NCBI GenBank assembly: GCA_963748315.1 | Contig: CAVVIK010000006.1 | Coordinates: 1,240,001-1,304,000, forward strand | Direction: 5' to 3' | DNA length: 64,000 nt | Source of the DNA: DASPHG01 sp963748315 | GTDB lineage: Bacteria > Actinomycetota > Thermoleophilia > Solirubrobacterales > Thermoleophilaceae | Translations under genes and position numbers: made by a program | Notes under the pieces: model-generated | The model's database searches: none | What the model saw: the letters and a program-made list of their open reading frames with translations, nothing else | Told to the model about the DNA's origin: nothing | Part shown: piece after piece, positions 34,434-41,942 of the stretch | How positions within the stretch are numbered: the first letter of the stretch is position 1 | How the letters are laid out: each line of letters begins with the position of its first letter

Positions 34434-35975
34434 ATGGATCCCCTCGCCGACCTGCGCGAAGCGATTGGCGAGGACGCGCGCCTCGAGCGGCCGCCGCAGC
34501 CCGATTTCGGCGACTACTCCACGAATGCCGCGATGCTGCGGGCCCCCACCGAGGGCAAGCCTCCGCGTGACGTCGCGGGCGCGCTGGCGGAGGAGCTGAA
34601 GGAGCGCTTCGGCGACGACGTCGACCGGATCGACGTCGCCGGCCCGGGCTTCCTCAATCTGTTCATGAGCGACCACTGGTTCCACCGGGCCGTCGCGGCG
34701 GCGACCTCCGACGGCGGCGACTTCGGGCGCGGAAGCGGGGGAGAGCGCGTCCTCGTCGAGTTCGTCAGCGCGAATCCGACCGGGCCGATGACTGTGGCCT
34801 CGGCGCGCGGCGCGGCGATCGGCGACTCGCTGGCGCGCCTGCTCGAGTTCGCAGGCGACGAGGTCGAGCGCGAGTACTACATCAACGACTACGGCACCCA
34901 GGTTCGCCTGTTCGGGGAGTCGATCCGCGCACGCGCGCGCGGCGAGGAGCCGCCCGAAGGCGGCTACCAGGGTGACTACGTCGCCGAGCTAGCGGCCGAG
35001 ATCGAGGGCGCCGCCGAGGCGGACCCGGACGAGCTGGCGCAAAGAGGCGTCGAGCTCATGATGGGGCGGGTCCGGGCGACGCTCGAGCGCTTCCGCATCC
35101 ACTTCGACCGCTTCTTCTCGGAGCGCTCGATGTATGAGGACGGCTCCGTCGAACGCGTCTTCGAGCAGCTGGACAGCCACATCTACGAGCACGAGGGCGC
35201 GCGCTGGCTGCGCACGACGGAGTTCGGTGACGACAAGGACAGCGTGCTCGTCCGCTCGTCCGGCGAGCCGACGTACTTCGCCTCCGACATCGCCTACCAC
35301 GAGGACAAACGCGAGCGCGGATACGACCGCCTGATCGACATCTGGGGCGCCGACCACCACGGCCACGTCAAGCGGATGCTCTCCGCGTGGAAAGCGCTCG
35401 GTGGTGCCGACGGGTCGCTGGAGCTCCTGATCATGCAGCTCGTCAACCTGATGGAGGGCGGCCAGCGCGCGAAGATGTCGAAGCGTCAGGGTGAGTTCGT
35501 CACGCTAGACGACCTGCTCGACGACATCGGCGTGGATGCGGCGCGGTTCTTCCTGCTCCAGCGCTCGCACGACACGACGATCGACCTCGACCTCGCACTC
35601 GCGCGCGAGCAGTCGAACGAGAACCCCGTCTACTACTGCCAGTACGCACACGCGCGGATCGCATCGATCCTCCGCCGCGCCGAGAAGGAGCCCGACCCGG
35701 CTGGCGGGGGCGAGCTCCATCCATCCGAGAAGGAGCTGATCAAGAAGCTGCTCGAGTTCCCGGAGGAGATCGCCATCGCAGCGGAGCGGCGCGCTCCGCA
35801 TCGCCTGACGACGTACGTGCTCGCCCTCGCGCAGGCGTTCTCCGCCTTCTACCGCGACTGCAAGGTCGTCGGCACTCCCGAGGAGGGCTTTCGGCTGGCG
35901 CTCTCGCTGCAGACGCAGCACGTGATCGCGCGTTCGCTCGACCTCCTTGGGGTAGAGGCGCCTGACTCCATGTAG
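34434..35975 (+). CDS. argS: arginine--tRNA ligase with altered HIGH motif
   Basis: A 513-residue class I arginyl-tRNA synthetase, shorter than the usual 550-590. The N-terminal tRNA D-loop-binding domain is abbreviated (PQPDFGDYSTNAAM). VSANPTGPMTVASARGAAIG covers the active-site entry, but the usual HVGH tetrapeptide after NPTGP is TVAS (~120-123). KMSKRQGEFVTLDDLL (~347) keeps the second signature, and the C-terminal anticodon-binding domain is present (EKELIKKLLEFPEEIAIAAE, PHRLTTYVLALAQAF, FYRDCKV). It either uses a noncanonical ATP site or is a diverged paralogue; I lean to a lineage variant. Confidence 0.9.
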   Translation: MDPLADLREAIGEDARLERPPQPDFGDYSTNAAMLRAPTEGKPPRDVAGALAEELKERFGDDVDRIDVAGPGFLNLFMSDHWFHRAVAAATSDGGDFGRGSGGERVLVEFVSANPTGPMTVASARGAAIGDSLARLLEFAGDEVEREYYINDYGTQVRLFGESIRARARGEEPPEGGYQGDYVAELAAEIEGAAEADPDELAQRGVELMMGRVRATLERFRIHFDRFFSERSMYEDGSVERVFEQLDSHIYEHEGARWLRTTEFGDDKDSVLVRSSGEPTYFASDIAYHEDKRERGYDRLIDIWGADHHGHVKRMLSAWKALGGADGSLELLIMQLVNLMEGGQRAKMSKRQGEFVTLDDLLDDIGVDAARFFLLQRSHDTTIDLDLALAREQSNENPVYYCQYAHARIASILRRAEKEPDPAGGGELHPSEKELIKKLLEFPEEIAIAAERRAPHRLTTYVLALAQAFSAFYRDCKVVGTPEEGFRLALSLQTQHVIARSLDLLGVEAPDSM

Positions 35976-35980
35976 CGGAG

Positions 35981-36722
35981 CTACAAGTCGCTGATCGCGT
36001 TGACGCCGATGTCCGTCAGCCAGGAGTTCAGCTCGGTCAGGTCGTTGCGGTAGAGCAGGACGCCCATCACGATCAGGATCGCGCCGCCGACGGCCGTGAT
36101 CACCGTGTAGTGATCGCGGAAGAAGCGGAAGATGCGCGTGACCTGGGTGAATGCGATCGCGCTGAGCAGGAACGGCACCGCCAGGCCCAGCGCGTAGAAG
36201 GCGAGCAGGATGCCGCCCTCGCCGACCGTGTTCTCGTTGGCCGCGGCCGTGAGGATCGCGCCGAGCGTCGGGCCGGTGCACGGCAGCCACGCGACGGCGA
36301 ACGCGAAGCCGGCGACGACCGGCCCGCCGGTGGCGACGCGGCGCATGAGCGCCTCGGGGCGCCACTCCTGGTTGAGCAACGGCAGAAAGAGCGTCCCGAT
36401 GAAGAAGACGCCCATAAGGATCAGCAGGATGCCGGAGATCTCCCGCAAGGTCTCGCGGTTCTCGCCCAGCGTGTCGCCGAGCCCGGTTGCGGTCATCCCG
36501 AGCGCGACGAACATCGCGCTGAACGAGAGGCAGAAGATGATCGCGGGGAGGAGAACCTTCCAGCGCGACTTGCCGGCCTCGATCTCGGCGAACTCGAGCC
36601 CCGAGATCGCGGAGAGGTAGCCCGGCACGAGCGGCAGGACGCACGGGCGAGATGAACGAGACGATCCCGACGCCGAACGCGGCGAAGACCGTGGTGTCGA
36701 CGCTGTCCGCGATCGGGATCAC
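35981..36722 (-). CDS. ccdA: CcdA-type cytochrome c biogenesis / thiol-disulfide transporter (one frameshift)
   Basis: A DsbD/CcdA-like membrane protein (~246 residues after repair) that passes reducing power across the membrane to apocytochrome or thioredoxin-like partners. The GTG at 36722 gives MIPIADSVDTTVFAAFGVG; near 36645 an extra G breaks FISP-CVLPLVPGYLSAISG, the conserved first-Cys motif. In the intact part, FAFAVAWLPCTGPTLGAIL holds the second conserved Cys. Six hydrophobic helices are seen. The start overlaps the ccmH-like stop (GTGA). Converges with argS. Confidence 0.88.
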
Positions 36723-37168
36723 AGGTCGTACTTCGCCAGGTCGTCGTCGAGCCGCTTCGACTCGCGCGTGCTCGCGGCCGGGCCCGTCGCGGCGGTCGCG
36801 GGACGCGCGCGCCAGCGCCGGACGCCGATTGCGATCGCGCCGCCGGCGGCGAGCAGGATCGCGAGCGGCACCAGGTAGGCGGCGAGGTCGAAGCCGTCGT
36901 CGTCCGGCAGGGCGAGCACCTCGTCGCCGAACTCGGCGACGAGCGCGTCCTTGATCTCGTCCTTCGACTTGCAGTCGTCGATCATGCCCTGGATGAACGC
37001 GCGCTCGCGCTGCGCCTGCGGGGCCTCGGACGCGATCCCGAGCGAGGTGCCGCAGACCGGGCACATGACCTCGTCCTCGAGGTCGCCGAGCGATGTCTGC
37101 GGGCAAGCTGCCGCGGCCGGCACCGCGAGCGCCAGCCAGAGGCCGAGAGTCGCTGCCGCTCTCCTCAC
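36719..37168 (-). CDS. ccmH: CcmH/CycL-type cytochrome c maturation protein
   Basis: About 149 residues: signal sequence (VRRAAATLGLWLALAVPAAA), then the CcmH domain with redox motif MCPVCGTSLGIASEAPQAQR (Cys36, Cys39) and KDEIKDALVAEFGDEVLALP, a membrane helix (LVPLAILLAAGGAIAIGV) and a short basic tail. CcmH reduces apocytochrome c heme-binding cysteines. GTG start overlaps the START-domain gene upstream, and its stop overlaps ccdA. Longer readings in this frame are noncoding. Confidence 0.88.
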   Translation of the reverse strand: MRRAAATLGLWLALAVPAAAACPQTSLGDLEDEVMCPVCGTSLGIASEAPQAQRERAFIQGMIDDCKSKDEIKDALVAEFGDEVLALPDDDGFDLAAYLVPLAILLAAGGAIAIGVRRWRARPATAATGPAASTRESKRLDDDLAKYDL

Positions 37169-37590
37169 GCGAGCTTCTTGCGCAGACCGTCCACCATGGA
37201 CGTGACCGCGCTGCGGTACCACCGCTTGCCGACCGCGCGGTCGAGCAGCTTGTACGGCGCGTTCGTGGGCTCCATGCCGACCTCGACCTCGCAGAACGTG
37301 TCCTCGCCGGCCTCGGTGAGCGCCCACCGCGAGTAGTAGCCGCTCCGTAGGCACCGCATGCGGATCTCCTGGAGATCGGTGAGCTCGTCGACCACGAACT
37401 CGGTCGTCGAGGACCCAAGCGGAAGCTTGGATACGCGCTCGAAGCGCGTCCCTTCTTGGATGTCGTCGGGCAGGCCCGTCACCTTGACGACGTCGTTCGC
37501 CCACTCGGGGTAGCGCTGCGGGTCACCGACGAGCTCCCACACGTCGCGGATGGGGGCTTCGATCAAGGTCTGGTGCTGCCAGGACGCCAT
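37165..37590 (-). CDS. SRPBCC (START-like) family protein, copy 2
   Basis: A 141-residue helix-grip protein of the polyketide cyclase/dehydrase (SRPBCC) type with a hydrophobic ligand pocket. TLIEAPIRDVWELVGDPQRY (~8-27) is the family opening. It is closely similar throughout to the upstream neighbour (YYSRW.LTEAG, TFCEVEVGM, GKRWYR, both proteins), showing a tandem duplication. No Cys motif links it to cytochrome c maturation, yet it sits inside that operon with overlaps. Ligand unknown, possibly heme, a quinone or a lipid (inference). Confidence 0.87.
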   Translation of the reverse strand: MASWQHQTLIEAPIRDVWELVGDPQRYPEWANDVVKVTGLPDDIQEGTRFERVSKLPLGSSTTEFVVDELTDLQEIRMRCLRSGYYSRWALTEAGEDTFCEVEVGMEPTNAPYKLLDRAVGKRWYRSAVTSMVDGLRKKLA

Positions 37591-37593
37591 GGG

Positions 37594-38025
37594 CTAAGTG
37601 TTCCGCGCCACGGTCGAGCGGATCCGCTCGAGCCACTCCGTCACCATGTTCCGGTACCAGCGCTTGCCGAGGGTCGCGTCGAAGGCCTTGTGCTGCCAGG
37701 CGTCGGGCCGCATGCCGACCTCGACCTCGCAGAACGTGTCGTCGCCCGCCTCGGTCAGAAGCCAGCGGGAGTAGTAGCCGCTCTTCAGGCAGCGGAGCCG
37801 GATCTCGCGCATGTCGTCGAGCTGCTCGATGACGAAATCGGTCGTGTCCTTGCCGAACGGCGTTTTCATCGTCTGGCGGTACTCGGCGCCCTCGACGGCC
37901 GCCTCCAGCCCCGTCACCTCGACGACCGACCCGGCCCACTCGGGATAGCGGCGCGGATCGCCGACCAGGTCCCAGACGGCATCCACCGGGGCCTCGATCA
38001 GGTGCTGTTCGCGGAACGCGGACAT
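37594..38025 (-). CDS. SRPBCC (START-like) family protein, copy 1
   Basis: A 143-residue paralogue of the next gene: HLIEAPVDAVWDLVGDPRRY (~8-27), CLKSGYYSRWLLTEAGDDTF and EVEVGMRPDAWQHKAF near the middle, ending GKRWYRNMVTEWLERI. Three bases separate it from its sister and three from the TlpA-like gene, so the operon order is tlpA-SRPBCC-SRPBCC-ccmH-ccdA. Function unknown. Confidence 0.87.
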   Translation of the reverse strand: MSAFREQHLIEAPVDAVWDLVGDPRRYPEWAGSVVEVTGLEAAVEGAEYRQTMKTPFGKDTTDFVIEQLDDMREIRLRCLKSGYYSRWLLTEAGDDTFCEVEVGMRPDAWQHKAFDATLGKRWYRNMVTEWLERIRSTVARNT

Positions 38026-38028
38026 GGC

Positions 38029-38583
38029 CTAATTCTCGCGCACGAGTGGCGCCACGGTTTCACGCATGAACTCGTCGTCGACGGGACCCCGGCGCGACGC
38101 GGCGATCCGCCCGTCGCGGTCGATCACGAAGGTCTCGGGGTAGGCGACGATTCCGAGGTCGTCCTGCGTCGACCCGTCCTTGTCGCGCAGGTGCGGATAG
38201 GTGAGGTCGTACTTGTCGATGAAGTCCTCGGCGTCGCTCGTCACGTCGAGCACGTCGACGCCGAGCACCGTCGCGTCTTGCTTGGAGATCCTCTTGTGCC
38301 AGCGCTCGAGCAGAGGCGACTCGTCCCTGCACGGCTCGCACCACGAGGCCCAGTAGTTGAGCACCACGACCTGGCCGCGCCAGTCGTCGAGCGAGCGCTC
38401 CGCGCCCCCCTCGAGGGGAGGCAGCGAGAACTCGGGCGCCGGCTCCCCGTTCACGGAGTCCTTCGGCTCCTCGGAGGCCACGCCGTACGCGAGCAGCGCG
38501 ATCAGCCCGACCACGCCGGCGACTACGAGAACCACCACCGCGGAGGGCCGCTTCACCTCGTCCGAGGGTACTGCCGAGGCCAT
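38029..38583 (-). CDS. TlpA/ResA-like membrane-anchored thioredoxin
   Basis: A 184-residue protein with an uncleaved N-terminal helix (AVVVLVVAGVVGLIALLAYG, ~15-34) and an extracytoplasmic thioredoxin fold: APEFSLPPLEGG, VVVLNYWASWCEPCRDESP with Cys82 and Cys85, and VAYPETFVIDRDGRI with the cis-Pro. TlpA/ResA/CcmG proteins reduce apocytochrome c or other exported thiols, taking electrons from CcdA, encoded later in this operon. Confidence 0.93.
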   Translation of the reverse strand: MASAVPSDEVKRPSAVVVLVVAGVVGLIALLAYGVASEEPKDSVNGEPAPEFSLPPLEGGAERSLDDWRGQVVVLNYWASWCEPCRDESPLLERWHKRISKQDATVLGVDVLDVTSDAEDFIDKYDLTYPHLRDKDGSTQDDLGIVAYPETFVIDRDGRIAASRRGPVDDEFMRETVAPLVREN

Positions 38584-38593
38584 GCGCGGCCTC

Positions 38594-38599
38594 TAGAAT
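38594..38599 (+). promoter_or_regulatory. -10 element of tRNA-Gly
   Basis: TAGAAT matches the -10 consensus at five of six bases, twelve bases upstream of the mature tRNA start. No good -35 is seen at 17-base spacing. Confidence 0.5.
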
Positions 38600-38610
38600 C
38601 GCGGCCCAGC

Positions 38611-38683
38611 GCGGACGTAGCTCAGTTGGTAGAGCGTCGGCTTCCCAAGCCGAAGGTCGCGGGTTCGAAGCCCGTCGTCCGCT
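38611..38683 (+). tRNA. tRNA-Gly(CCC)
   Basis: Full cloverleaf: acceptor GCGGACG/CGTCCGC, D arm GCTC..GAGC, anticodon stem TCGGC/GCCGA with loop TTCCCAA (anticodon CCC, reads GGG), T arm GCGGG-TTCGAAG-CCCGT and discriminator T, as usual for glycine. CCA is not encoded. A T-rich stretch follows and the VOC gene starts five bases on. Confidence 0.95.
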
Positions 38684-38687
38684 TTTT

Positions 38688-39128
38688 ATGGCGCTTCAGC
38701 GGATGGACAACGTTCTCATCGTTGTCGACGACCTCGAGGCTGCCAAAGCGTTCTTCGCCGAGCTCGGTATGGAGCTGGAAGGCGAGACGACGGTCGAGGG
38801 GCCTTGGGCGGGCCGCGTCGTCGGGCTCGACGACGTCCGTGCCGACATCGCCATGATGCGGACCCCGGACGGCCACGGCCGGGTTGAGCTGTCGAAGTTC
38901 CACACGCCGCCGGCGATCAGGGCCGAGCCGGAAAGCGCGCCGGCGAACACGCTGGGCATACGCCGCATCATGTTCGCTGTCGACGACATCGACGACGTCG
39001 TTGCGCGCCTGCGCAACCACGGTGGCGAACTCGTCGACGAGATCGCGCAGTACGAGGACAAATACCGGCTCTGCTTCCTGCGTGGCCCTGAGGGCATCAT
39101 CATCGGGCTGGCCGAGCAGCTCAGCTGA
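38688..39128 (+). CDS. VOC family (glyoxalase/bleomycin-resistance-like) protein
   Basis: A 146-residue VOC protein: MDNVLIVVDDLEAAKAFFAE (~6-25) and FAVDDIDDVVARLRNHGGEL (~92-111) are the two beta-alpha-beta-beta-beta repeats, ending CFLRGPEGIIIGLAEQL with a Glu in the metal position. The first His ligand is replaced by Asn in MDNVLIV. Starts immediately behind tRNA-Gly, and may be read through from it. Reaction unknown. Confidence 0.87.
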   Translation: MALQRMDNVLIVVDDLEAAKAFFAELGMELEGETTVEGPWAGRVVGLDDVRADIAMMRTPDGHGRVELSKFHTPPAIRAEPESAPANTLGIRRIMFAVDDIDDVVARLRNHGGELVDEIAQYEDKYRLCFLRGPEGIIIGLAEQLS

Positions 39129-39771
39129 GCTCGAACATCCACAGCTCGCGCAGCCGGCTGCGCAGGCGCAGTGGCCGCTTGAAGTCGAGCTCCTTCGCGC
39201 GCCCGGTCGCCATCAGGAGCTCGCGGTCCGGGGCGGACATGAAGAAGTAGACGAGCCGCAGCGGGCGGGGGCGGCGCTCGAGCGACGCGAACAGCTGCTT
39301 CAGGACCTCCTCGAACACGTGCGGCGGGAACGGGCAGTAGAAGTAGGCGATCGTCAGCTCGTCCGGCACCTCCCATTGCGTGGCGTCCGCGCTGATCACG
39401 TCGACGTCGCAGCGCAGCCGGTCGCGGTTGCGGTCGAGGTTCTCGCGCGCGACGTCGTTGAGCTCCTCCGACATCTCGACGCCGATGACGCGCTTGAACG
39501 GCTCGCGCGCGGCAATGATCAGGACGCGGCCCATCCCCGAGCCGTAGTCCACGAACACGTCGTCGCCGGTTATGCGGAGCTGCTTGAAGACGTGGCGCAG
39601 GACCGTCCACGACGAGGGGCGATACAGGCCGCCGCGGTATTCGTCACCGGTCGGAAAGCCGAGCTCCTCGGGCGGAATGTGGCCACTCGACTTGATGCGG
39701 TAGTGGCGCTCGTTCCACTTGTCGAACTGATGCCAGACCCTCCACTTGAGCCGGCCCGCGAAGTCGCGCAT
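39121..39771 (-). CDS. class I SAM-dependent methyltransferase
   Basis: About 216 residues. VFVDYGSGMGRVLIIAA is the AdoMet-binding motif I, GVEMSEELNDVARENLDRN motif post-I, VISADATQWEVP motif II and IAYFYCPFPPHVFEEVLKQL the fourth strand. Resembles small-molecule or protein methyltransferases of the Dot1-like/Methyltransf_25 group, substrate unknown. The ATG at 39771 leaves 25 bases to the divergent methyltransferase start. Converges with the VOC gene (eight-base overlap). Confidence 0.85.
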   Translation of the reverse strand: MRDFAGRLKWRVWHQFDKWNERHYRIKSSGHIPPEELGFPTGDEYRGGLYRPSSWTVLRHVFKQLRITGDDVFVDYGSGMGRVLIIAAREPFKRVIGVEMSEELNDVARENLDRNRDRLRCDVDVISADATQWEVPDELTIAYFYCPFPPHVFEEVLKQLFASLERRPRPLRLVYFFMSAPDRELLMATGRAKELDFKRPLRLRSRLRELWMFELS

Positions 39772-39777
39772 CAGTGC

Positions 39778-39787
39778 GTTGTAGCGT
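39778..39787. promoter_or_regulatory. overlapping divergent -10-like elements between methyltransferase genes
   Basis: GTTGTAGCGT contains TAGCGT on the plus strand, nine bases before the ATG at 39797, and TACAAC on the minus strand, six bases before the ATG at 39771, sharing the central TA. The minus hexamer is a weak match. Confidence 0.3.
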
Positions 39788-39796
39788 GCGCCGCCG

Positions 39797-40639
39797 ATGT
39801 CCACGGCGCCGCTCCCTCCCGAGGCCCTCGCGATCCGCGTTGGCGTGAACGACCCGTCGGCCGCGCTCGAGTCGTTCGACGCGCTCGGCGCTGACGGTCG
39901 CAGGCGGATCGTCGACATCCTTCCGGCCGGCTGGAGCTTCGAAGGCAGGCGCGTTCTCGACTTCGGCTGCGGCCCGGGCAAGGTGCTGCGGCACTTCCTC
40001 GACGAGGCCGGCCGCGCGCAGTTCGAGGGGTGCGACATCCACCGCCCGAGCGTCGAGTGGGTCGAGCGGCATCTCAACCCGCCGGTGCGCGCGTTCGTGA
40101 ACGAGGAGTCGCCGCCGCTTCCGCGCCCGGACGGCAGCTACGACCTGATTTGGGCGATGTCCGTCTTCACGCACCTGGCCGAGGGGTCGCTCGACTGGCT
40201 GCTCGAGCTTCATCGGGTGCTGGACGAGGGCGGGCTGCTCGTCGCGACCACGCTCGGGCGGGCGATGTGGGAGTCACGCGAAGACGTCCCATGGGACGAG
40301 GACGCGATCGGGATGGCGGTGGTGGGACACGGCGAGCCATGGGACGCCGGCGGTCCCGTGACCTACATATCGCGCTGGTGGCTCGAGGATCACTGGGGCC
40401 GGCTGTTCGATGTCGTCGATGTCAGAGAGGGCGAGGCGCCGGGGGAGCACACGCTGGTGCTCCTGCGCAAGCGCTCGGTGAACCTCGGCCGCGACGAGCT
40501 CGAGGCCGCGCGGGACGAGCGCGAGGTGGCTGCGCTCCGGACACAGGTCGAGCTCCTGCGCCGAGACATCGACCGGCTGCGCGAGAAGCCGGACGGCTCG
40601 GGAGGGCTCCTCGCGCGGTTCCTCCGTCGCCCCGGCTAG
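39797..40639 (+). CDS. class I SAM-dependent methyltransferase with C-terminal coiled coil
   Basis: A 280-residue methyltransferase: RVLDFGCGPGKVLRHFL (~52-68) is motif I, FEGCDIHRPSVEWVERHL post-I, YDLIWAMSVFTHLAEGSLDW motif II and GGLLVATTLG the next strand. The last ~45 residues (RDELEAARDEREVAALRTQV and LRRDIDRLRE) form a likely coiled coil, as in glycan-modifying methyltransferases. Divergent from another methyltransferase. Substrate unknown. Confidence 0.85.
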   Translation: MSTAPLPPEALAIRVGVNDPSAALESFDALGADGRRRIVDILPAGWSFEGRRVLDFGCGPGKVLRHFLDEAGRAQFEGCDIHRPSVEWVERHLNPPVRAFVNEESPPLPRPDGSYDLIWAMSVFTHLAEGSLDWLLELHRVLDEGGLLVATTLGRAMWESREDVPWDEDAIGMAVVGHGEPWDAGGPVTYISRWWLEDHWGRLFDVVDVREGEAPGEHTLVLLRKRSVNLGRDELEAARDEREVAALRTQVELLRRDIDRLREKPDGSGGLLARFLRRPG

Positions 40640-40902
40640 TTCAGCCGCTCGTCCAGGCGCACATCGACCGTGTCACCGGCTTCCTTGCCGATGGCCTTGC
40701 GGATCTCCGCTTTGACGGGCAGCCGGTGCGTGCCGTCGCCCTGCGCCATGAACGCGCTCTCGAACGGCTCGCCGTCGATCGTGCCGCGCACCTTGACCAG
40801 TCCCTTGGTCCCGAAGAACTCGGCGGAGCCGTCCCAGACGATGCAGGTCCAGGCGCCCTTGTTGTCGCCCTTCTGAAGCCGGGCTGAGAACTTCTTCAGC
40901 AC
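40636..40902 (-). CDS. DUF1905 domain protein
   Basis: An 88-residue protein matching DUF1905: KGAWTCIVWDGSAEFFGTKG (~15-34), VKVRGTIDGEPFESAFMAQG, HRLPVKAEIRKAIGKEAGD and VDVRLDE. The domain is a small beta barrel, often fused N-terminally to a YdeI/OmdA region; here the partner is the separate, overlapping gene upstream. Function unknown. Confidence 0.85.
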   Translation of the reverse strand: MLKKFSARLQKGDNKGAWTCIVWDGSAEFFGTKGLVKVRGTIDGEPFESAFMAQGDGTHRLPVKAEIRKAIGKEAGDTVDVRLDERLN

Positions 40903-41093
40903 GTTCCACGCCTCCTTCCCTCGCGCAACATCTGCGCGGCCGTTGCGATTCGCCTTTCGCGGGTCTCAGGCATCTTCGCCTGCTCGATCGGCTGGACGTA
41001 CCGCCGCTGCTGGCTGTAGGAGAGGCTGTCGAAGAACCGCAGGGCGTCGTCGTCGAGCCAGGGCTCCAAGTCGGCGGGTAGCGAGTCGATCAT
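40896..41093 (-). CDS. YdeI/OmdA-like short protein
   Basis: 65 residues: LPADLEPWLDDDALRFFDSL, SYSQQRRYVQPIEQAKMPET and RERRIATAAQMLREGRR, shown in order. It matches the YdeI/OmpD-associated domain usually found at the C terminus of DUF1905 proteins. Here it is a separate gene placed before DUF1905, overlapping it by seven bases. Start is the ATG at 41093. Role unknown. Confidence 0.8.
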   Translation of the reverse strand: MIDSLPADLEPWLDDDALRFFDSLSYSQQRRYVQPIEQAKMPETRERRIATAAQMLREGRRRGTC

Positions 41094-41135
41094 GTCTTTA
41101 AGACGACCCGGGCTGCTGAAACTAATCGCCGCGCG

Positions 41136-41141
41136 GATAAT
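41136..41141 (+). promoter_or_regulatory. -10 element before crotonase gene
   Basis: GATAAT, five of six consensus bases, six bases before the ATG at 41148. No Shine-Dalgarno; leaderless candidate. Confidence 0.45.
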
Positions 41142-41147
41142 CAGCGC

Positions 41148-41942
41148 ATGCTGAAGACAGACTCTCCATCCGCCGCCGTTCGCCTCCTCACGCTCGACCG
41201 TCCCGACGACCTCAACGCGATGACCGCCGAGCTGTGCGGCGCGCTGCACGAGGAGCTCGATCGGATCGCCTCGGACCGTGCGTGCCGCGCCGTCGTGCTC
41301 ACCGGCGCTGGACGCGCGTTCTGCGTGGGGCTCGACCTGAAGGGCTACGGCGAGGCGCCCGGCAACGACGGCACCGACAACGCGCGCGACCGGCTCGGCA
41401 ACCAGGAGCACATGTCGCGCCTGATCCTCAAGCTGCGCGAGACGCCGCAGCCGGTGATCGCGGCCGTCAACGGGCCGGCCGCGGGGTTCGGGCTCGCGCT
41501 CGCGCTCGGGAGCGACATCCGCTACGCCGCGCCGGAGGCGGTCTTCCGCGCGGTCTTCCTGAACGTCGGCGTCTCGAACTGCGACATGGGCACGAGCTGG
41601 CTGCTGCCGCGTCTGATCGGCGCCTCGCGCGCACACGAGCTGATGCTGACCGGACGCCGCGTGCGCGCCGACGAGGCGGAGCGCATCGGCCTGGTCGCCG
41701 AGGTCGTCGACGCCGACTCGCTCGTGGACCGCGCGCTCGAAGCGGCCGATCAGATCGCGGCGTGGACCCCGTGGGGAATCCGGTTGACGAAGCAGGGGAT
41801 GTGGAGCGCGCTCGAGATCCCGTCGGAGCGCGCTGCGATCGAGTACGAGGACCGCCAGCAGATCATGGCCCTGCACGGCACCGCGCCGGCTGAGGCGGTC
41901 ACGGCGTTCCTGGAGAAGCGGCCAGCGGAGTTCGCGGACTGA
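41148..41942 (+). CDS. crotonase-family protein lacking both hydratase glutamates
   Basis: A 264-residue crotonase-fold protein. The oxyanion-hole segments are FCVGLDLKGYGE and NGPAAGFGLALALGSD. Where enoyl-CoA hydratase has its two catalytic Glu, this protein has Ala in GFGLALAL and Ala in VFRAVF, whereas the Asp in SNCDMGTSWLLPRLIG is kept, in the region of the dienoyl-CoA isomerase Asp. So it is probably an isomerase or another acyl-CoA enzyme, not a simple hydratase. Its stop overlaps the next gene by one base. Confidence 0.85.
   Translation: MLKTDSPSAAVRLLTLDRPDDLNAMTAELCGALHEELDRIASDRACRAVVLTGAGRAFCVGLDLKGYGEAPGNDGTDNARDRLGNQEHMSRLILKLRETPQPVIAAVNGPAAGFGLALALGSDIRYAAPEAVFRAVFLNVGVSNCDMGTSWLLPRLIGASRAHELMLTGRRVRADEAERIGLVAEVVDADSLVDRALEAADQIAAWTPWGIRLTKQGMWSALEIPSERAAIEYEDRQQIMALHGTAPAEAVTAFLEKRPAEFAD

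Noticed and set aside
35505..37418. 637-codon minus-strand open frame
   Set aside because: Antisense or out-of-frame over argS, ccdA and ccmH; only a short piece is the true N terminus of CcdA.
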